This document shows, piece after piece, positions 1 through 9,567 of a stretch of 64,000 nucleotides of DNA. Source of the DNA: Rubripirellula tenax (GTDB taxonomy: Bacteria > Planctomycetota > Planctomycetia > Pirellulales > Pirellulaceae); contig NZ_SJPW01000001.1 in NCBI RefSeq assembly GCF_007860125.1, forward strand, positions 620,001 through 684,000, in the 5' to 3' direction. The position numbers and the translations under genes are program-made. The notes under the pieces are model-generated. The model saw nothing but the letters and a program-made list of their open reading frames with translations, was not told the origin of the DNA and did not search any database. Numbering within the stretch: position 1 is the stretch's first letter; each line of letters begins with the position of its first letter.

Positions 1-1
1 G

Positions 2-3000
2 GCTGCGCAGATGCCAGATGTATTCGGTGACGGGTCGGGAACGGCAACCGATCAAACACGGATCCAAACGATGGTATCGCTGCGGAGCCAGTTCGCATCG
101 AATCCGCTGCCTGCCTGGGGACCAGTTGGCTTTAACCAAGACGAAGCCGGGACTAAGTTTCGAGACATTCTTGATGGGCTTTCAAACACGATCATGTTGA
201 TCCAAACGGGTGCCGAAAAGTCCGTTACTTGGACGGCACCAGAGGACGCGACCTTTGACGTCGATGATCCCATTGCCACCGTGGGAACCATCTCGCCCGA
301 CGGCGTCAACGTCGTCATGTTTGATGGATTCGGTATTCGCTTGCCTGCCGATATCGACACCAACGACTTCGGTTCTTTGGCGACTCGAAGTGGATGGTCG
401 GACGAACCGCTGGTCAATGTTCGTGAAATCGCTCGCCAGATCGATGCGGTTGCTTACGACTACGGCGGTTCGCAGCAGGATGCGTCGCTATTTCAGATCA
501 ATTTAGCCCTTAACAATTACCATTCCGCCTATGCTCAACTTCCGCCCAATAGCGGATGGCCAAGAGACACCAACGGATTTCCGCTATTAAGCTGGCGCGT
601 GTATTTGTTACCGTTCATCGAGCAGCAGCAACTGTATGAGCGATTCAACTTGGACGAACCATGGGACAGCCCGAACAACTTGCCGTTGCTGGACGAGATG
701 CCGGATGTATTTCGCAGCCAGAGTGACGCCGTCGACTCCAACACGACCCGCTTTAAAATTCCATGGGGTGTGGGTGGCGCTTACGACAAGCGTGCCGATG
801 GAAGTCCCGCCGTGCCGAAGTTTAGCGATTTCCGCGACGGTCTGGAAAACACGCTGCTGGTTGTCGAAACGGGAACAGACACCGCGGTTGCCTGGTCCAA
901 ACCCGATACGTTCGACTTCGACCTCGCAGACCCAAAGAATTTTCTGGGCAGCCTCCCCGACCCGTTCTTTCGCGCGATCGCCGCCGACGGAACGTTAATC
1001 CACTTACCGGCCGACATTGATGACGCGGTTCTATCGGCGTTGATCACCAAGAACGCTCAGACGACCTATGGCAACGGCAACGTACCGACCAGCGAGATCG
1101 TCGATGTGGAATCGCTGCGCACGAAATACACCTCGCTCAATTCGCCCGACGTTGCGATAGACCGCTCCAACGACATGAAAACGATCGGGCTGGCAACACA
1201 CAATTTTCATTCTGCTTTTCGAGCGCTGCCGGTCATTGATTCACCCGAATTTTTTGACGCCGATGGACGACCGCACTTGAGCTGGCGAGTGCATCTGTTG
1301 CCGTTCTTGGGTCACCGGACACTTTACGATCAATTTGCCCTTGATGAAGGGTGGGACAGCGCAACCAACTTGCCGCTACTTCAATCGATGCCCGACGTGT
1401 ATCGTTCGCTGGGCGATTCCTGGGATAGCGTCAAAACACGAGTGCAACGATTCGTCGACGGCGGAACCGAAGAGTTCGGATTTCGTAACGGCGCACCGTT
1501 CAGAAGCACCGGTGCCGCACCTCGGTTCCGAGACTTCCTTGACGGTTTGTCGAACACCCTATTGTTTGTCGAATCCGGCCCCGACGTCGCCGTGAATTGG
1601 ACCCAGCCCGATGACATCACCTTCGACCCGGCCAACCCGTTTGCAAATATGGGTGACGTGGCGGACGGATTCTGGGCGGTCTACGCAGACGGTGCAGTCA
1701 GCTTTTTGCAAGATGTCCGTGACGAAGACATGGCACTGTTGATTCGTGCGAATGATCGAACGATTCCCTCGACGACTCGCATGAGGTTCTCGGCGAAGAA
1801 AATCGATGTGGTCGAAGGCGGCGGAATTGGTAGCGTCGAAGTCGTTCCCGTCGAAAGATATGCCAGCTCCGTCGCCGTGACGGTGGACGATCCGAGTGCT
1901 GTCGAAATTTGGCCCAGTGTGCTGACGTTGACACCCGACGATTGGACGGTGCCGCGATCGATTTCGGTGCGTGCGATCGATGACGCGTTGACGACCGGAC
2001 CACGAACCGTGACGGTCACTGTCGGCGATCAGTCCTTTGAAGTTCTGATTCATGACGATGACACTGCGACGACGCCGACGGTGATCGCGACCGGCACGGC
2101 CTACGGAGGAACGACGGCGGCCTATGGCGAAAACGCGTTCGCCGCGCCACGTGCGGCGTTGCGGCCCGGCCAGGTGTCTCATGCGTCATCGGTCACCAAC
2201 TACGTGCGTGGAATCAATCGTGTTGTGATCGACGTAGAAGGGCTGTCGGCGACCACGCTTGCGGCCAGCGATTTTGAATTCCGTATCGGCAATGATGACG
2301 ATGGTTCGACCTGGGTGACCGCGCCCGCGCCAAGCGGTATCGAGGTCTTACCAGGAATCGGTGAATTGGGCACGGATCGAATCGCAATCGTGTGGCCCGA
2401 TCGTGCGATCAAGAACACATGGTTGCAAGTCACTGTGAAATCCGGTGGTGCGATCGGTTTGCCGGCGGACCACGTCTTCTACGTTGGTAATCAAATCGCC
2501 GACGTCGACGGCGCCGCTCCTGGTCAAGCGATTCGCGTCAACGCGTTCGACACGATCGATATCCGATTCAACCAATCCGTCCAACCCAATTCGGCGGGGA
2601 TCGACAACCCCTTTGACATTGACCGAAACGGTCGTGTCGACGCCTTCGACACCGTGATGGCGAGACTGAACCAAGCCGCGTCGGGAGAACTGCAAATGAT
2701 CACCGCCCCCATGGTCGCGGGTCCACCGCCAGCGCCGACCGCGCGCGTCACCGCGGCCATCGAAGCGATCCTGACGACGGACGTCGCCATCGTGCCCGTT
2801 GCCGACGACCGAATCGTGACCCGCAGCGAGTTTCTGCGACGCAGGGGTGATTTCACAGTTTGGCAAAGAAGCCAGTCGACCGGCGATCGTCGCATCGATC
2901 GGACCGAAGCCGCCCAATCACGACGGGCGATCCGCGAGTTCTGGCGATTGAATCACGAAGTCACCGTAACGCAGATGGAAGACTTCTTCGCTTCGCTTCG

Positions 3001-3025
3001 CGGTGGGACCACGTCAATCGATTGA
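2..3025 (+). CDS. Tandem DUF1559-type protein with C-terminal dockerin-like repeat (5' truncated)
   Basis: The reading frame is open to the window edge, so the N-terminus is missing. The visible part (just over 1000 residues) holds at least three tandem DUF1559-like units. Each has the hallmark series SWRVxLLPF, LYxxFxLDExWDSxxNLPLL, MPDVxRS and FRDxLDGLxNTLLxVExG; hallmark copies lie near positions 480-1080 and 1180-1760, with a partial unit before them. A beta-rich Calx-beta-like segment follows (about 1790-2080). Near 2590-2680 is a dockerin/EF-hand-like motif, DIDRNGRVDAFDTVMARLNQ. DUF1559 proteins are abundant in planctomycetes, usually as single pilin-like units with an N-terminal methylation signal. 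The array and dockerin tail point to a secreted or surface protein of unknown role. The gene converges on, and overlaps by 12 bp, the RND permease gene. Confidence 0.8.
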   Translation, partial: AAQMPDVFGDGSGTATDQTRIQTMVSLRSQFASNPLPAWGPVGFNQDEAGTKFRDILDGLSNTIMLIQTGAEKSVTWTAPEDATFDVDDPIATVGTISPDGVNVVMFDGFGIRLPADIDTNDFGSLATRSGWSDEPLVNVREIARQIDAVAYDYGGSQQDASLFQINLALNNYHSAYAQLPPNSGWPRDTNGFPLLSWRVYLLPFIEQQQLYERFNLDEPWDSPNNLPLLDEMPDVFRSQSDAVDSNTTRFKIPWGVGGAYDKRADGSPAVPKFSDFRDGLENTLLVVETGTDTAVAWSKPDTFDFDLADPKNFLGSLPDPFFRAIAADGTLIHLPADIDDAVLSALITKNAQTTYGNGNVPTSEIVDVESLRTKYTSLNSPDVAIDRSNDMKTIGLATHNFHSAFRALPVIDSPEFFDADGRPHLSWRVHLLPFLGHRTLYDQFALDEGWDSATNLPLLQSMPDVYRSLGDSWDSVKTRVQRFVDGGTEEFGFRNGAPFRSTGAAPRFRDFLDGLSNTLLFVESGPDVAVNWTQPDDITFDPANPFANMGDVADGFWAVYADGAVSFLQDVRDEDMALLIRANDRTIPSTTRMRFSAKKIDVVEGGGIGSVEVVPVERYASSVAVTVDDPSAVEIWPSVLTLTPDDWTVPRSISVRAIDDALTTGPRTVTVTVGDQSFEVLIHDDDTATTPTVIATGTAYGGTTAAYGENAFAAPRAALRPGQVSHASSVTNYVRGINRVVIDVEGLSATTLAASDFEFRIGNDDDGSTWVTAPAPSGIEVLPGIGELGTDRIAIVWPDRAIKNTWLQVTVKSGGAIGLPADHVFYVGNQIADVDGAAPGQAIRVNAFDTIDIRFNQSVQPNSAGIDNPFDIDRNGRVDAFDTVMARLNQAASGELQMITAPMVAGPPPAPTARVTAAIEAILTTDVAIVPVADDRIVTRSEFLRRRGDFTVWQRSQSTGDRRIDRTEAAQSRRAIREFWRLNHEVTVTQMEDFFASLRGGTTSID

Positions 3026-3028
3026 CGT
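3011..3028. repeat. 18-bp perfect palindrome holding both stop codons
   Basis: The sequence ACGTCAATCGATTGACGT equals its own reverse complement. It spans the ends of two convergent genes. The inner 12 bp encodes Ser-Ile-Asp-stop on both strands, so both proteins end in TSID. Confidence 0.9.
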
Positions 3029-6000
3029 CGCGGCCGTTAGCTTGGATGTCAACAGGTACATCACCGGAGCAAGGACCAGCACGACAAGGGTGCTTAGGCT
3101 TAGCCCGAAGGCTAGGCTGGTCGCCATGGGCGATACGACTTGCGCTTCCTTCGAACGCTCTAACAGGATCGGTAACATTCCGGCCACTGTCGTCACCGAT
3201 GTCAACAACACGGCTCGAAACCGGCGACGACCGCCGTCGATGATGGCATCGTGAACAGATAGCCCTTCGGCGACTCGGCGGTTGATAAAGTCGACCAAGA
3301 CGATCGAATCGTTCACGACCACGCCGGCCAGCGCGACGATCCCAAAGATGCTGAACAGGGTCAGTTCGATGTTCATCACGATGTGACCCAGGATCGCGCC
3401 GATGAAACCAAACGGGATGATCGACAGCACCAAAATCGCTTGCCAACACGAATTGAACTGGATCGTCAGCAACAGAAACATCGCACCCAACACCACGAAG
3501 AATCCGATCGTCAAACTGTTGACCGTTTCGGTCGTCTGTTCTTGCTGGCCCGCCCATTCCAATCGGACGTTGGGAAATTCCTCTTCAAAATCTGGGACAA
3601 AGTTGTCGCGCATGTCGGCGACGACGTTGAACGCGTTGCCTTGATTTTCGTCGACGTCGGCGACCACCCCGATCGCCCGCATTTGATCGACACGTTTGAT
3701 TTCGGAGTAACCGCGAGCGACTTCGACATCGGCAACTTCATCGAGCGGACGTTCGGTTCCGTCGCCGTTTCGAATGCGGATGCCGTTGAAGCTGACCAAC
3801 GTGTTGCGGTCTTCCCGTGGATACCGCACTCTCAGCGGCACTTCGTACCGGCCTCGTTGCAACCGCATGACTTCTTCGCCGTAGTATGACGCGCGCACCG
3901 TTCCGGCGACGTCGGCCAACGAAATGCCCATCGCTTTGGCGTCATCGCGGACCTTCATGCGGTATTCCCACTTGCCCTGCCGTGTGTCGGTGGCGATGTC
4001 GGAAACGTACGGGTACTCGGACAGCTTTTCTTTGCATCGATTGATCGCGGCGTTGAGTTGGTCCAGATGCTCGGCGCCGGCCATCAAACGCATCTCGATC
4101 GGCAGCGACGCCGGACCTCGAGGCGACGCGCCGAACGCGACGGCTTCCGCGCCCGGAAACTTGCCCGCGGCGTCGCGCCACATCGTCACGATGTCGGCGC
4201 TGGTCACCGTTCGATCGCCGATGTCGTTCAGTTGGACGAACAGACCGCCCAAATGGCTGGCCGGAGACGAACCGACTTCATCACCCGACGAACCGACCGT
4301 TCGCTGGACGGCTTTGACGAAGCCTTCTGGGTCGGTCGTCAGCTGTTCGTCAATCGACTTTTGATTGACGACCATGATCGCGTCGTACAACTTTTTCGTT
4401 GCCGCGTCGGTGACCGAAACGGGCGTTCCATCGGGATACGTGACTTGGCACGTGATGAACCCAAAGTCGATCTTGGGCAACAACAAAAACGGCACCATAC
4501 CCGACCGCACAACGCCGACGGAAAGGATCAACATGCCGGCGGCGGCCGACATGACGATAGCGGGATTGCGAAGCGATATTCGCAAAAGGGGAACGTAAAC
4601 GCGATCGACGAAACGATTCAAAACTCGGGTTGTTCCGCTGCTAAGTCGCTCGATCAGCCATCCCAACGGACGCAACGGGAACAACACCCACTCGACCGCC
4701 GCCAGGAACAGACTGCGGCGATGCGACAGGTGGGCGGGAAGAATCGTCAGACTCTCGACCATCGAAATCATCAGCATGGCGCCGACGCAAAGCGGCAACA
4801 CCACCGTCAACCGCTTGATGTTGCCTTCCAAGTACATGATCGGCAGGAACGCGATCACCGTTGTCATGATCGCCGTGATCACCGACGGCATGACCTCGGT
4901 GGCTCCGTCGATCGCCGCGTCACGGTAACTTTTGCCCATTTCGCGGTGCGCGTAAATGTTTTCGCCCACGACGATCGCATCGTCGACCACGATACCCAGC
5001 GCGATCAAGAACGCGAACATGGATGTCATGTTCAGCGTCTGGCCGCCGTAATACATATAGATGCACGCACCCAACAACGACACCGGGATGCCCAACGCGA
5101 CCCACCATGCCAAACGCATCTCCAAGAACAGGGCCAGCACGATGAACACCAACACCAAGCCCATCCATCCGTTCTTGGTCAGCAAGTCTAGTCGACTCTT
5201 CACGCTGGTCGAACGATCACGCATGTGCAGCATCGTATAGCCGTCGGGCAGATTCGCCTTTTCACGATCGACGAACTCGCGAACTTCATCAGAAACGCGG
5301 ATCAAGTCATCGGCGCTGGTCGTTTCCACCGACACGATCACCGCCGGCCGATCGTTGACTTCGTTGATGGCCGCATCGACCGCAAACTCGTCACGCACCA
5401 ATCCCAAGTCGCCGACCGTCAACACTGCGCCACCCGGTTCGCTAACTAGCGGGATATTGGCGATGTCGTCACCAAGCTCGCTCTTGTCGCTGCCCCGCAA
5501 CAGGATTTCTTGCGATCGGCCTTTCAGAGTACCGCCCGGCAATTCGATATTGTTGGCTCGCACGATCTCGGCAACCTGGCGTAGCGACAGGTTGTATTCG
5601 CGAAGGGTGGATTCGGGGATTTCGATGTCGATCTGGTAGTCCGGTGCGCCGACCAAATCGACGACCGACACCGATGGCAACGCCAACAAATCACTTCGCA
5701 CCGACTCGGCGATTCGCCGCAGCGCCAAGGCGGCTTCCGAGACCGCGGCTTCGTTGCGACCTTCGCCCGCACCCGAATTCACGGGTCCCATGACGGCGAC
5801 GCGGATCGCAGTGACGAAGTTGGTTTGCAGTCGAACGTCGGGTTTCTCGGCCAGTTCGGGGAAGCTTGGGATTTGGTCGATCAGCATCGTGACTTCGGTC
5901 AACACCCGCTGGGCGTCGTCTTGAGTCGTATCGCTGTCGAGTTCCAGCATGATCGATCCGAGCCCCTCGCGGGCCGTCGATGTCATCTCGTCAATGCCGT

Positions 6001-6226
6001 CGACGGTGCGGATCGATTCTTCGATCTTTTCCAAGATCCCTTGTTCGATCTCGTCGGGGCTGGCGCCCGGATAGACGACCGACACGTTCAAAACATACAG
6101 CTCGAAGTCGGGCCAAAAGTCACGGCGAAGTTGCGAGAAACTGTACGCCCCCAACAACAGCGTTCCCAGCATGACGACATTCATGGCCTGCCAATTTTTG
6201 ACCGACCAAGCAACGATCGACTTCAT
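3014..6226 (-). CDS. Efflux RND transporter permease subunit (AcrB/MexB family)
   Basis: Predicted inner-membrane proton-driven pump of 1070 residues, the usual length for the HAE/AcrB group. The N-terminus shows TM1 followed by a large periplasmic porter domain that begins FWPDFELYVLNVSVVYPGASPDEIEQG. TM4 carries the paired aspartates (GIVVDDAIVVGENIY) needed for proton relay, and the C-terminal half repeats the layout (FGIVALAGVVVNDSIVLVDFINRR). The ATG overlaps the stop of the upstream adaptor gene by 4 bp (ATGA), so the two are translationally coupled. No TolC-type outer-membrane gene is in the window. The substrate cannot be told from sequence; the paired aspartates argue for a multidrug or small-molecule type, but this is inference. 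Confidence 0.93.
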   Translation of the reverse strand: MKSIVAWSVKNWQAMNVVMLGTLLLGAYSFSQLRRDFWPDFELYVLNVSVVYPGASPDEIEQGILEKIEESIRTVDGIDEMTSTAREGLGSIMLELDSDTTQDDAQRVLTEVTMLIDQIPSFPELAEKPDVRLQTNFVTAIRVAVMGPVNSGAGEGRNEAAVSEAALALRRIAESVRSDLLALPSVSVVDLVGAPDYQIDIEIPESTLREYNLSLRQVAEIVRANNIELPGGTLKGRSQEILLRGSDKSELGDDIANIPLVSEPGGAVLTVGDLGLVRDEFAVDAAINEVNDRPAVIVSVETTSADDLIRVSDEVREFVDREKANLPDGYTMLHMRDRSTSVKSRLDLLTKNGWMGLVLVFIVLALFLEMRLAWWVALGIPVSLLGACIYMYYGGQTLNMTSMFAFLIALGIVVDDAIVVGENIYAHREMGKSYRDAAIDGATEVMPSVITAIMTTVIAFLPIMYLEGNIKRLTVVLPLCVGAMLMISMVESLTILPAHLSHRRSLFLAAVEWVLFPLRPLGWLIERLSSGTTRVLNRFVDRVYVPLLRISLRNPAIVMSAAAGMLILSVGVVRSGMVPFLLLPKIDFGFITCQVTYPDGTPVSVTDAATKKLYDAIMVVNQKSIDEQLTTDPEGFVKAVQRTVGSSGDEVGSSPASHLGGLFVQLNDIGDRTVTSADIVTMWRDAAGKFPGAEAVAFGASPRGPASLPIEMRLMAGAEHLDQLNAAINRCKEKLSEYPYVSDIATDTRQGKWEYRMKVRDDAKAMGISLADVAGTVRASYYGEEVMRLQRGRYEVPLRVRYPREDRNTLVSFNGIRIRNGDGTERPLDEVADVEVARGYSEIKRVDQMRAIGVVADVDENQGNAFNVVADMRDNFVPDFEEEFPNVRLEWAGQQEQTTETVNSLTIGFFVVLGAMFLLLTIQFNSCWQAILVLSIIPFGFIGAILGHIVMNIELTLFSIFGIVALAGVVVNDSIVLVDFINRRVAEGLSVHDAIIDGGRRRFRAVLLTSVTTVAGMLPILLERSKEAQVVSPMATSLAFGLSLSTLVVLVLAPVMYLLTSKLTAATSID

Positions 6227-7701
6227 CCGGCAGCCTTCTCGTTGGCGGCGCGCGATTCGTCAGCGACCTTGGATGGCGGCTTTCCGGAGGACAACAATTT
6301 CATTCCTTCGCTCGGGTTGCTGACGGGCGATATCACGACCGCTGCGGCCGTGTCGTCGAGCAAAAAGCCTTCGGCGTCAATGATGACACGGTCACCTTCG
6401 CGAGCGACGACTTCGATCGGCACGATGTGCAGCTTGCCGTCACGATTGATCCAAATTCGATTTCCCGGGCGGATCGCCATCTCGGGGCAACTGGCCAATG
6501 GGCGACGTGATTCCGCCTTCAACATCACCGACACAAACATGCCTCGCATCAAGCGATTGGGCCCGTCGTTGGATGCGGAATTCAGCGGCCGCGTCACCTG
6601 TTCCGGTGCATCGACTCGAAACAGACACGGATACGTTCGCGTTGCCGCATCGATTCCGACTCCATCGATGCGTTCCAAAACAGCTTGCCACTGGTACGTT
6701 CGCAACCCGAGTCGATACGCGATCGTCGCCGGCACGGGCGGGACTTGATCATCGGCGATCAAGTCGACGTCTTCGTCAATCGGATGCGTCGAGATCGGAT
6801 GCGTAGGCCGCGCCGCGATTGAATTCCAAACGCGAAACATTTGATCGACCGTCAAGTTGGATCGAACTTCGACAACGGAGATGTCTTCGATTGTCACGAA
6901 CGACGCACCAGCGCCGACGAACGATTCGACCTCGACCATTGATGCGACGACACGTCCGCGAATGGGTGATTTGATGACGGTCCGATCGAGATCCAGTTGG
7001 GCGCGAGCCAGGGCGACTTCGGTGGCAGCGCGTTTTTGAACGATCAGTTCGCGACCGGCGACGAGTTCCCGTTGGCGATTTTCCAGTTCGACCAGCGACG
7101 ACTTCGCCGTCAACTCGGAACGCTTGGTCACATCGACTTCGGACATCGATGCGGCTTGCCGTTGGACCAGCGAATCGACGCGTGCGCGTTCGTCGGCGGC
7201 TAGCTTCAGTTGCTCTTTCGCCAGCGACAACAACTGTTTCGTGTTCTCGATGCTGACGTCAGTGGCCGCCAACTCGGCCGCTTCTTGGGCCTGTTGGGTG
7301 ACCAGCCGGCGGACTTCCAATTCGTACTCCGTCGGATCCAATCGGACCAGAACTTCGTCGGCGGCGACGGTGCGACCGGGGCGGAGATTTTCTGACTGAA
7401 AGACGACGCGGCCAGCGACTTCGGTAGCCAGACGGATCTCACGCAGCGGCACGACGACGCCGTTGGCCGACAACGTGACCGGGCCTTGGTGTGGCAACAG
7501 CATCGCGGTCGTCACGACGGTGCCATCGGGCTTTGGCGGTTTCCCGCGGGTGGGCCGTTTGCGTTCGCCCAACAGCGAGTAGCCGAAAAAACAGCCGCCC
7601 AGGATCGCTGCCGAGACGATCAAATTCACGATCGCGTGGGTCGATGATCGTGGCGGTGGTTTTGGTGTCACGGGCGTCGTCGATGCCGAATCGGTATGCA
7701 A
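6223..7701 (-). CDS. Efflux RND periplasmic adaptor (HlyD/AcrA family membrane fusion protein)
   Basis: This protein should bridge the RND permease to an outer-membrane channel. It has one N-terminal membrane anchor (AIVNLIVSAAILGGCFFGYSLLG), then a barrel-sandwich hybrid half (LATEVAGRVVFQSENLRPGRTVAADEVLVRLD), a long alpha-helical hairpin rich in Ala, Glu and Gln, the returning half (IKSPIRGRVVASMVEVESFVGAGASFVTIED), and a C-terminal beta-barrel. The start is uncertain. The frame is open to a TTG at 7779, but a TTG at 7701 follows an AGAGGTGAG ribosome-binding site and leaves only a short cytoplasmic tail before the anchor, so it is preferred. It is the first gene of an operon with the permease. 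Confidence 0.9.
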   Translation of the reverse strand: MHTDSASTTPVTPKPPPRSSTHAIVNLIVSAAILGGCFFGYSLLGERKRPTRGKPPKPDGTVVTTAMLLPHQGPVTLSANGVVVPLREIRLATEVAGRVVFQSENLRPGRTVAADEVLVRLDPTEYELEVRRLVTQQAQEAAELAATDVSIENTKQLLSLAKEQLKLAADERARVDSLVQRQAASMSEVDVTKRSELTAKSSLVELENRQRELVAGRELIVQKRAATEVALARAQLDLDRTVIKSPIRGRVVASMVEVESFVGAGASFVTIEDISVVEVRSNLTVDQMFRVWNSIAARPTHPISTHPIDEDVDLIADDQVPPVPATIAYRLGLRTYQWQAVLERIDGVGIDAATRTYPCLFRVDAPEQVTRPLNSASNDGPNRLMRGMFVSVMLKAESRRPLASCPEMAIRPGNRIWINRDGKLHIVPIEVVAREGDRVIIDAEGFLLDDTAAAVVISPVSNPSEGMKLLSSGKPPSKVADESRAANEKAAG

Positions 7702-7866
7702 GCACTCACCTCTGGTCTCGGGGGTCGCCCAAGGCTTGGGTGCGACAGGGGAACTCGGTCCAATATTCAACCCCGCCAAGGTGCCGGGAGTTCCTATTGT
7801 TATTCGAGTCCGGCAAGATAACAGTGCCAGCGAAGGGGGATTGGCCGTGTTTCCCCGGGGCCGCCC

Positions 7867-8097
7867 TCAATAATGCGGCGGTTTCTCGTCCAGCGGGTCG
7901 CCAGCCGATTCCGGCGACTTATTTTTCAAGTCGCGGACTTGGTTGGTCAGCGTGTCGAGCTTGTGCTGGATCCGATCCGCCCGAAGCGCTTCCTCGGTCA
8001 CGACTTCGTTGAGTTGTTCGTAGAGGCGTTGCACGTGCGCGATCTGGATTTCCAGCTCGATCAAACGAGCTTTGGCGTCCCGAGTCTCGTCGCTCAT
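7867..8097 (-). CDS. slyX: SlyX family protein
   Basis: A 76-residue protein with the SlyX layout: an N-terminal coiled-coil-prone helix (RLIELEIQIAHVQRLYEQLN), the family phrase EVV.EEALRADRIQHKLDTL, and a short charged tail ending PPHY, as in other SlyX proteins. The biochemical role of SlyX is unknown. Its ATG overlaps the TGA of the sugar isomerase gene (ATGA), so it is translated from the same message. A longer frame runs up to 8439 but is antisense-type shadow coding; the overlap, length and family match favour 8097. Confidence 0.85.
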   Translation of the reverse strand: MSDETRDAKARLIELEIQIAHVQRLYEQLNEVVTEEALRADRIQHKLDTLTNQVRDLKNKSPESAGDPLDEKPPHY

Positions 8098-9098
8098 GAT
8101 TTGATGTCGGCGAACGATCGCAGCGAGTAGGGAATGCCGACATAGTCGAGCACGCGACACAGGCCTCGCATCGCGACGCCGAATCCGTCGGGGCCACTGA
8201 AGCCGCCAAACTGGCCACCACCTTTGACGTGCGGTTCCAAATCCATGAACACGCCATCGGCACCACGGGCTGTCATCCGCGAATGCAATTCCGGCATGAA
8301 GTCCTTCATGTCTCGCAGGATCGCCTCGTGGCCGGTGTCGCCAATGTCGGCGGGCACAAAGTTGCTGAGGCTGGCTTCGTCGACGTGGTCGATGCGACCG
8401 GTCGGCGAAGGGTCGTGATAGTCCTTGATGTGGACCCAACCGAGGCTGGGCTTCATGGCCAAGTACTGGGCATACGTTTCGTCGGCCGTGAATCCTTGCG
8501 TCACAATGTTGGCACCGTCGAAGATCGTCAACATTGCCGGATGATTGACTTTGGCAGCGATCGTTTTTAGCAGATCGCCGGTTTGGCCGACCAAGTTCGC
8601 TTCGACTTCCAAGCCGAACGTCAAACCGCGTGAATCACAAAGCTCCGCGATTTGACTCAACTGGTCCGCGACTTGGTTGATGTGGTCGGCCGGTTCGGTG
8701 CCCTTGGGATGATAGAAAGCGAATCCGCGAAGCAACTTTGCACCGAACGCTTCGGCGCGATCGCACGCGGTGGTCACGTCTTGCTTCAAGTACTGGTCGA
8801 ACGGAATGAACTTGTTGGACGTTCCATCATCGACGTCAAGCAACTTCACCTTGCCGATCGGCGACCCGATGCTGCTGACCTTCAATCCGTAATCACACTG
8901 CATTTTGACCAAGTGTTGGATCTCGGGGTCCGACAAATTCATCACGTTCTTGATGCCTTCCCCGGCATCGATGAAACGGATCGAATAGTATCGCAAACCG
9001 AGTGCGGCAAAGGCGCTGTACTGCTGGACAGCTTGCTTCTCGTTGGCCGCTTCATCGCTGAAGCCGCTGATCAATACGGGAGGAGTGGTCATGGTCAA
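8094..9098 (-). CDS. Sugar phosphate isomerase/epimerase family protein (xylose isomerase-like TIM barrel)
   Basis: A 334-residue AP_endonuc_2-type TIM barrel protein without a signal peptide. Family-like pieces include a first strand with GFSDEAA, a middle GLTFGLEVEANLVGQTGDL with a candidate metal-binding Glu, LTIFDGANIV, and LGWVHIKDYHDPSP, where the HIKD motif carries a metal-ligand His in this superfamily. Planctomycetes encode many such paralogs, most of unproven substrate, so no specific reaction is assigned. It sits upstream of slyX with a 4-bp overlap and about 640 bp from the divergent queE start, with queF in between. Confidence 0.85.
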   Translation of the reverse strand: MTMTTPPVLISGFSDEAANEKQAVQQYSAFAALGLRYYSIRFIDAGEGIKNVMNLSDPEIQHLVKMQCDYGLKVSSIGSPIGKVKLLDVDDGTSNKFIPFDQYLKQDVTTACDRAEAFGAKLLRGFAFYHPKGTEPADHINQVADQLSQIAELCDSRGLTFGLEVEANLVGQTGDLLKTIAAKVNHPAMLTIFDGANIVTQGFTADETYAQYLAMKPSLGWVHIKDYHDPSPTGRIDHVDEASLSNFVPADIGDTGHEAILRDMKDFMPELHSRMTARGADGVFMDLEPHVKGGGQFGGFSGPDGFGVAMRGLCRVLDYVGIPYSLRSFADIKS

Positions 9099-9185
9099 AA
9101 TGGGGTTTCAAGAATCAATGCGGATGGGACGGTATCCACGAGGACGCGAAATGACGGGGTCGTTTCAAGACCGTCGATTGTGCGT

Positions 9186-9548
9186 CTAGTTCTCGGGATA
9201 TCGGATGATGATATTACTGTGCAGGCCGCCGCGGGGGGTCCAGCGGCTTTCGACGGTGGCGCTGCGAGGCTTTACGACGGCCAGAAAGTCGTCCATGATT
9301 CGGTTCGTGACGGCCTCGTAGAAGATGCCCTCGTTTCGAAACGCCTGCAGATACATCTTCAAGCTTTTCAATTCGACGCATACTTCGTCGGGAACGTAGC
9401 TGAAAACGATCGTTCCGAAGTCGGGTTGTCCCGTTTTGGGGCACACCGAAGTAAACTCGGGACAATGGTGTTCGATCGTAAAGTTCCGCGAAGGGCTGGG
9501 GTTGTCAAAGACTTCCAGGATTTTGCGAAAAGTATCTGAGTTACTCAA
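9186..9548 (-). CDS. queF: NADPH-dependent 7-cyano-7-deazaguanine (preQ0) reductase
   Basis: QueF reduces preQ0 to preQ1 in queuosine biosynthesis. The protein has 120 residues, the short unimodular form. The motif FTSVCPKTGQPDFGT carries the catalytic Cys36 and Asp43, and the family signature ELKSLKMYLQAFRNEG follows at about residue 60. The C-terminal half holds ESRWTPRGG. The start is a TTG: an in-frame TGA lies just upstream and there is no ATG before the catalytic motif. It is transcribed divergently from queE, with only 19 bp between the predicted starts, so promoters must lie within or across the two genes. Confidence 0.95.
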   Translation of the reverse strand: MSNSDTFRKILEVFDNPSPSRNFTIEHHCPEFTSVCPKTGQPDFGTIVFSYVPDEVCVELKSLKMYLQAFRNEGIFYEAVTNRIMDDFLAVVKPRSATVESRWTPRGGLHSNIIIRYPEN

Positions 9549-9567
9549 TTTTCATATCTCGATTTTA

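Noticed and set aside
4058-5191. 377-codon His/Gln/Arg-rich frame opposite the RND permease
   Set aside because: Composition is typical of antisense reading of a membrane protein gene.
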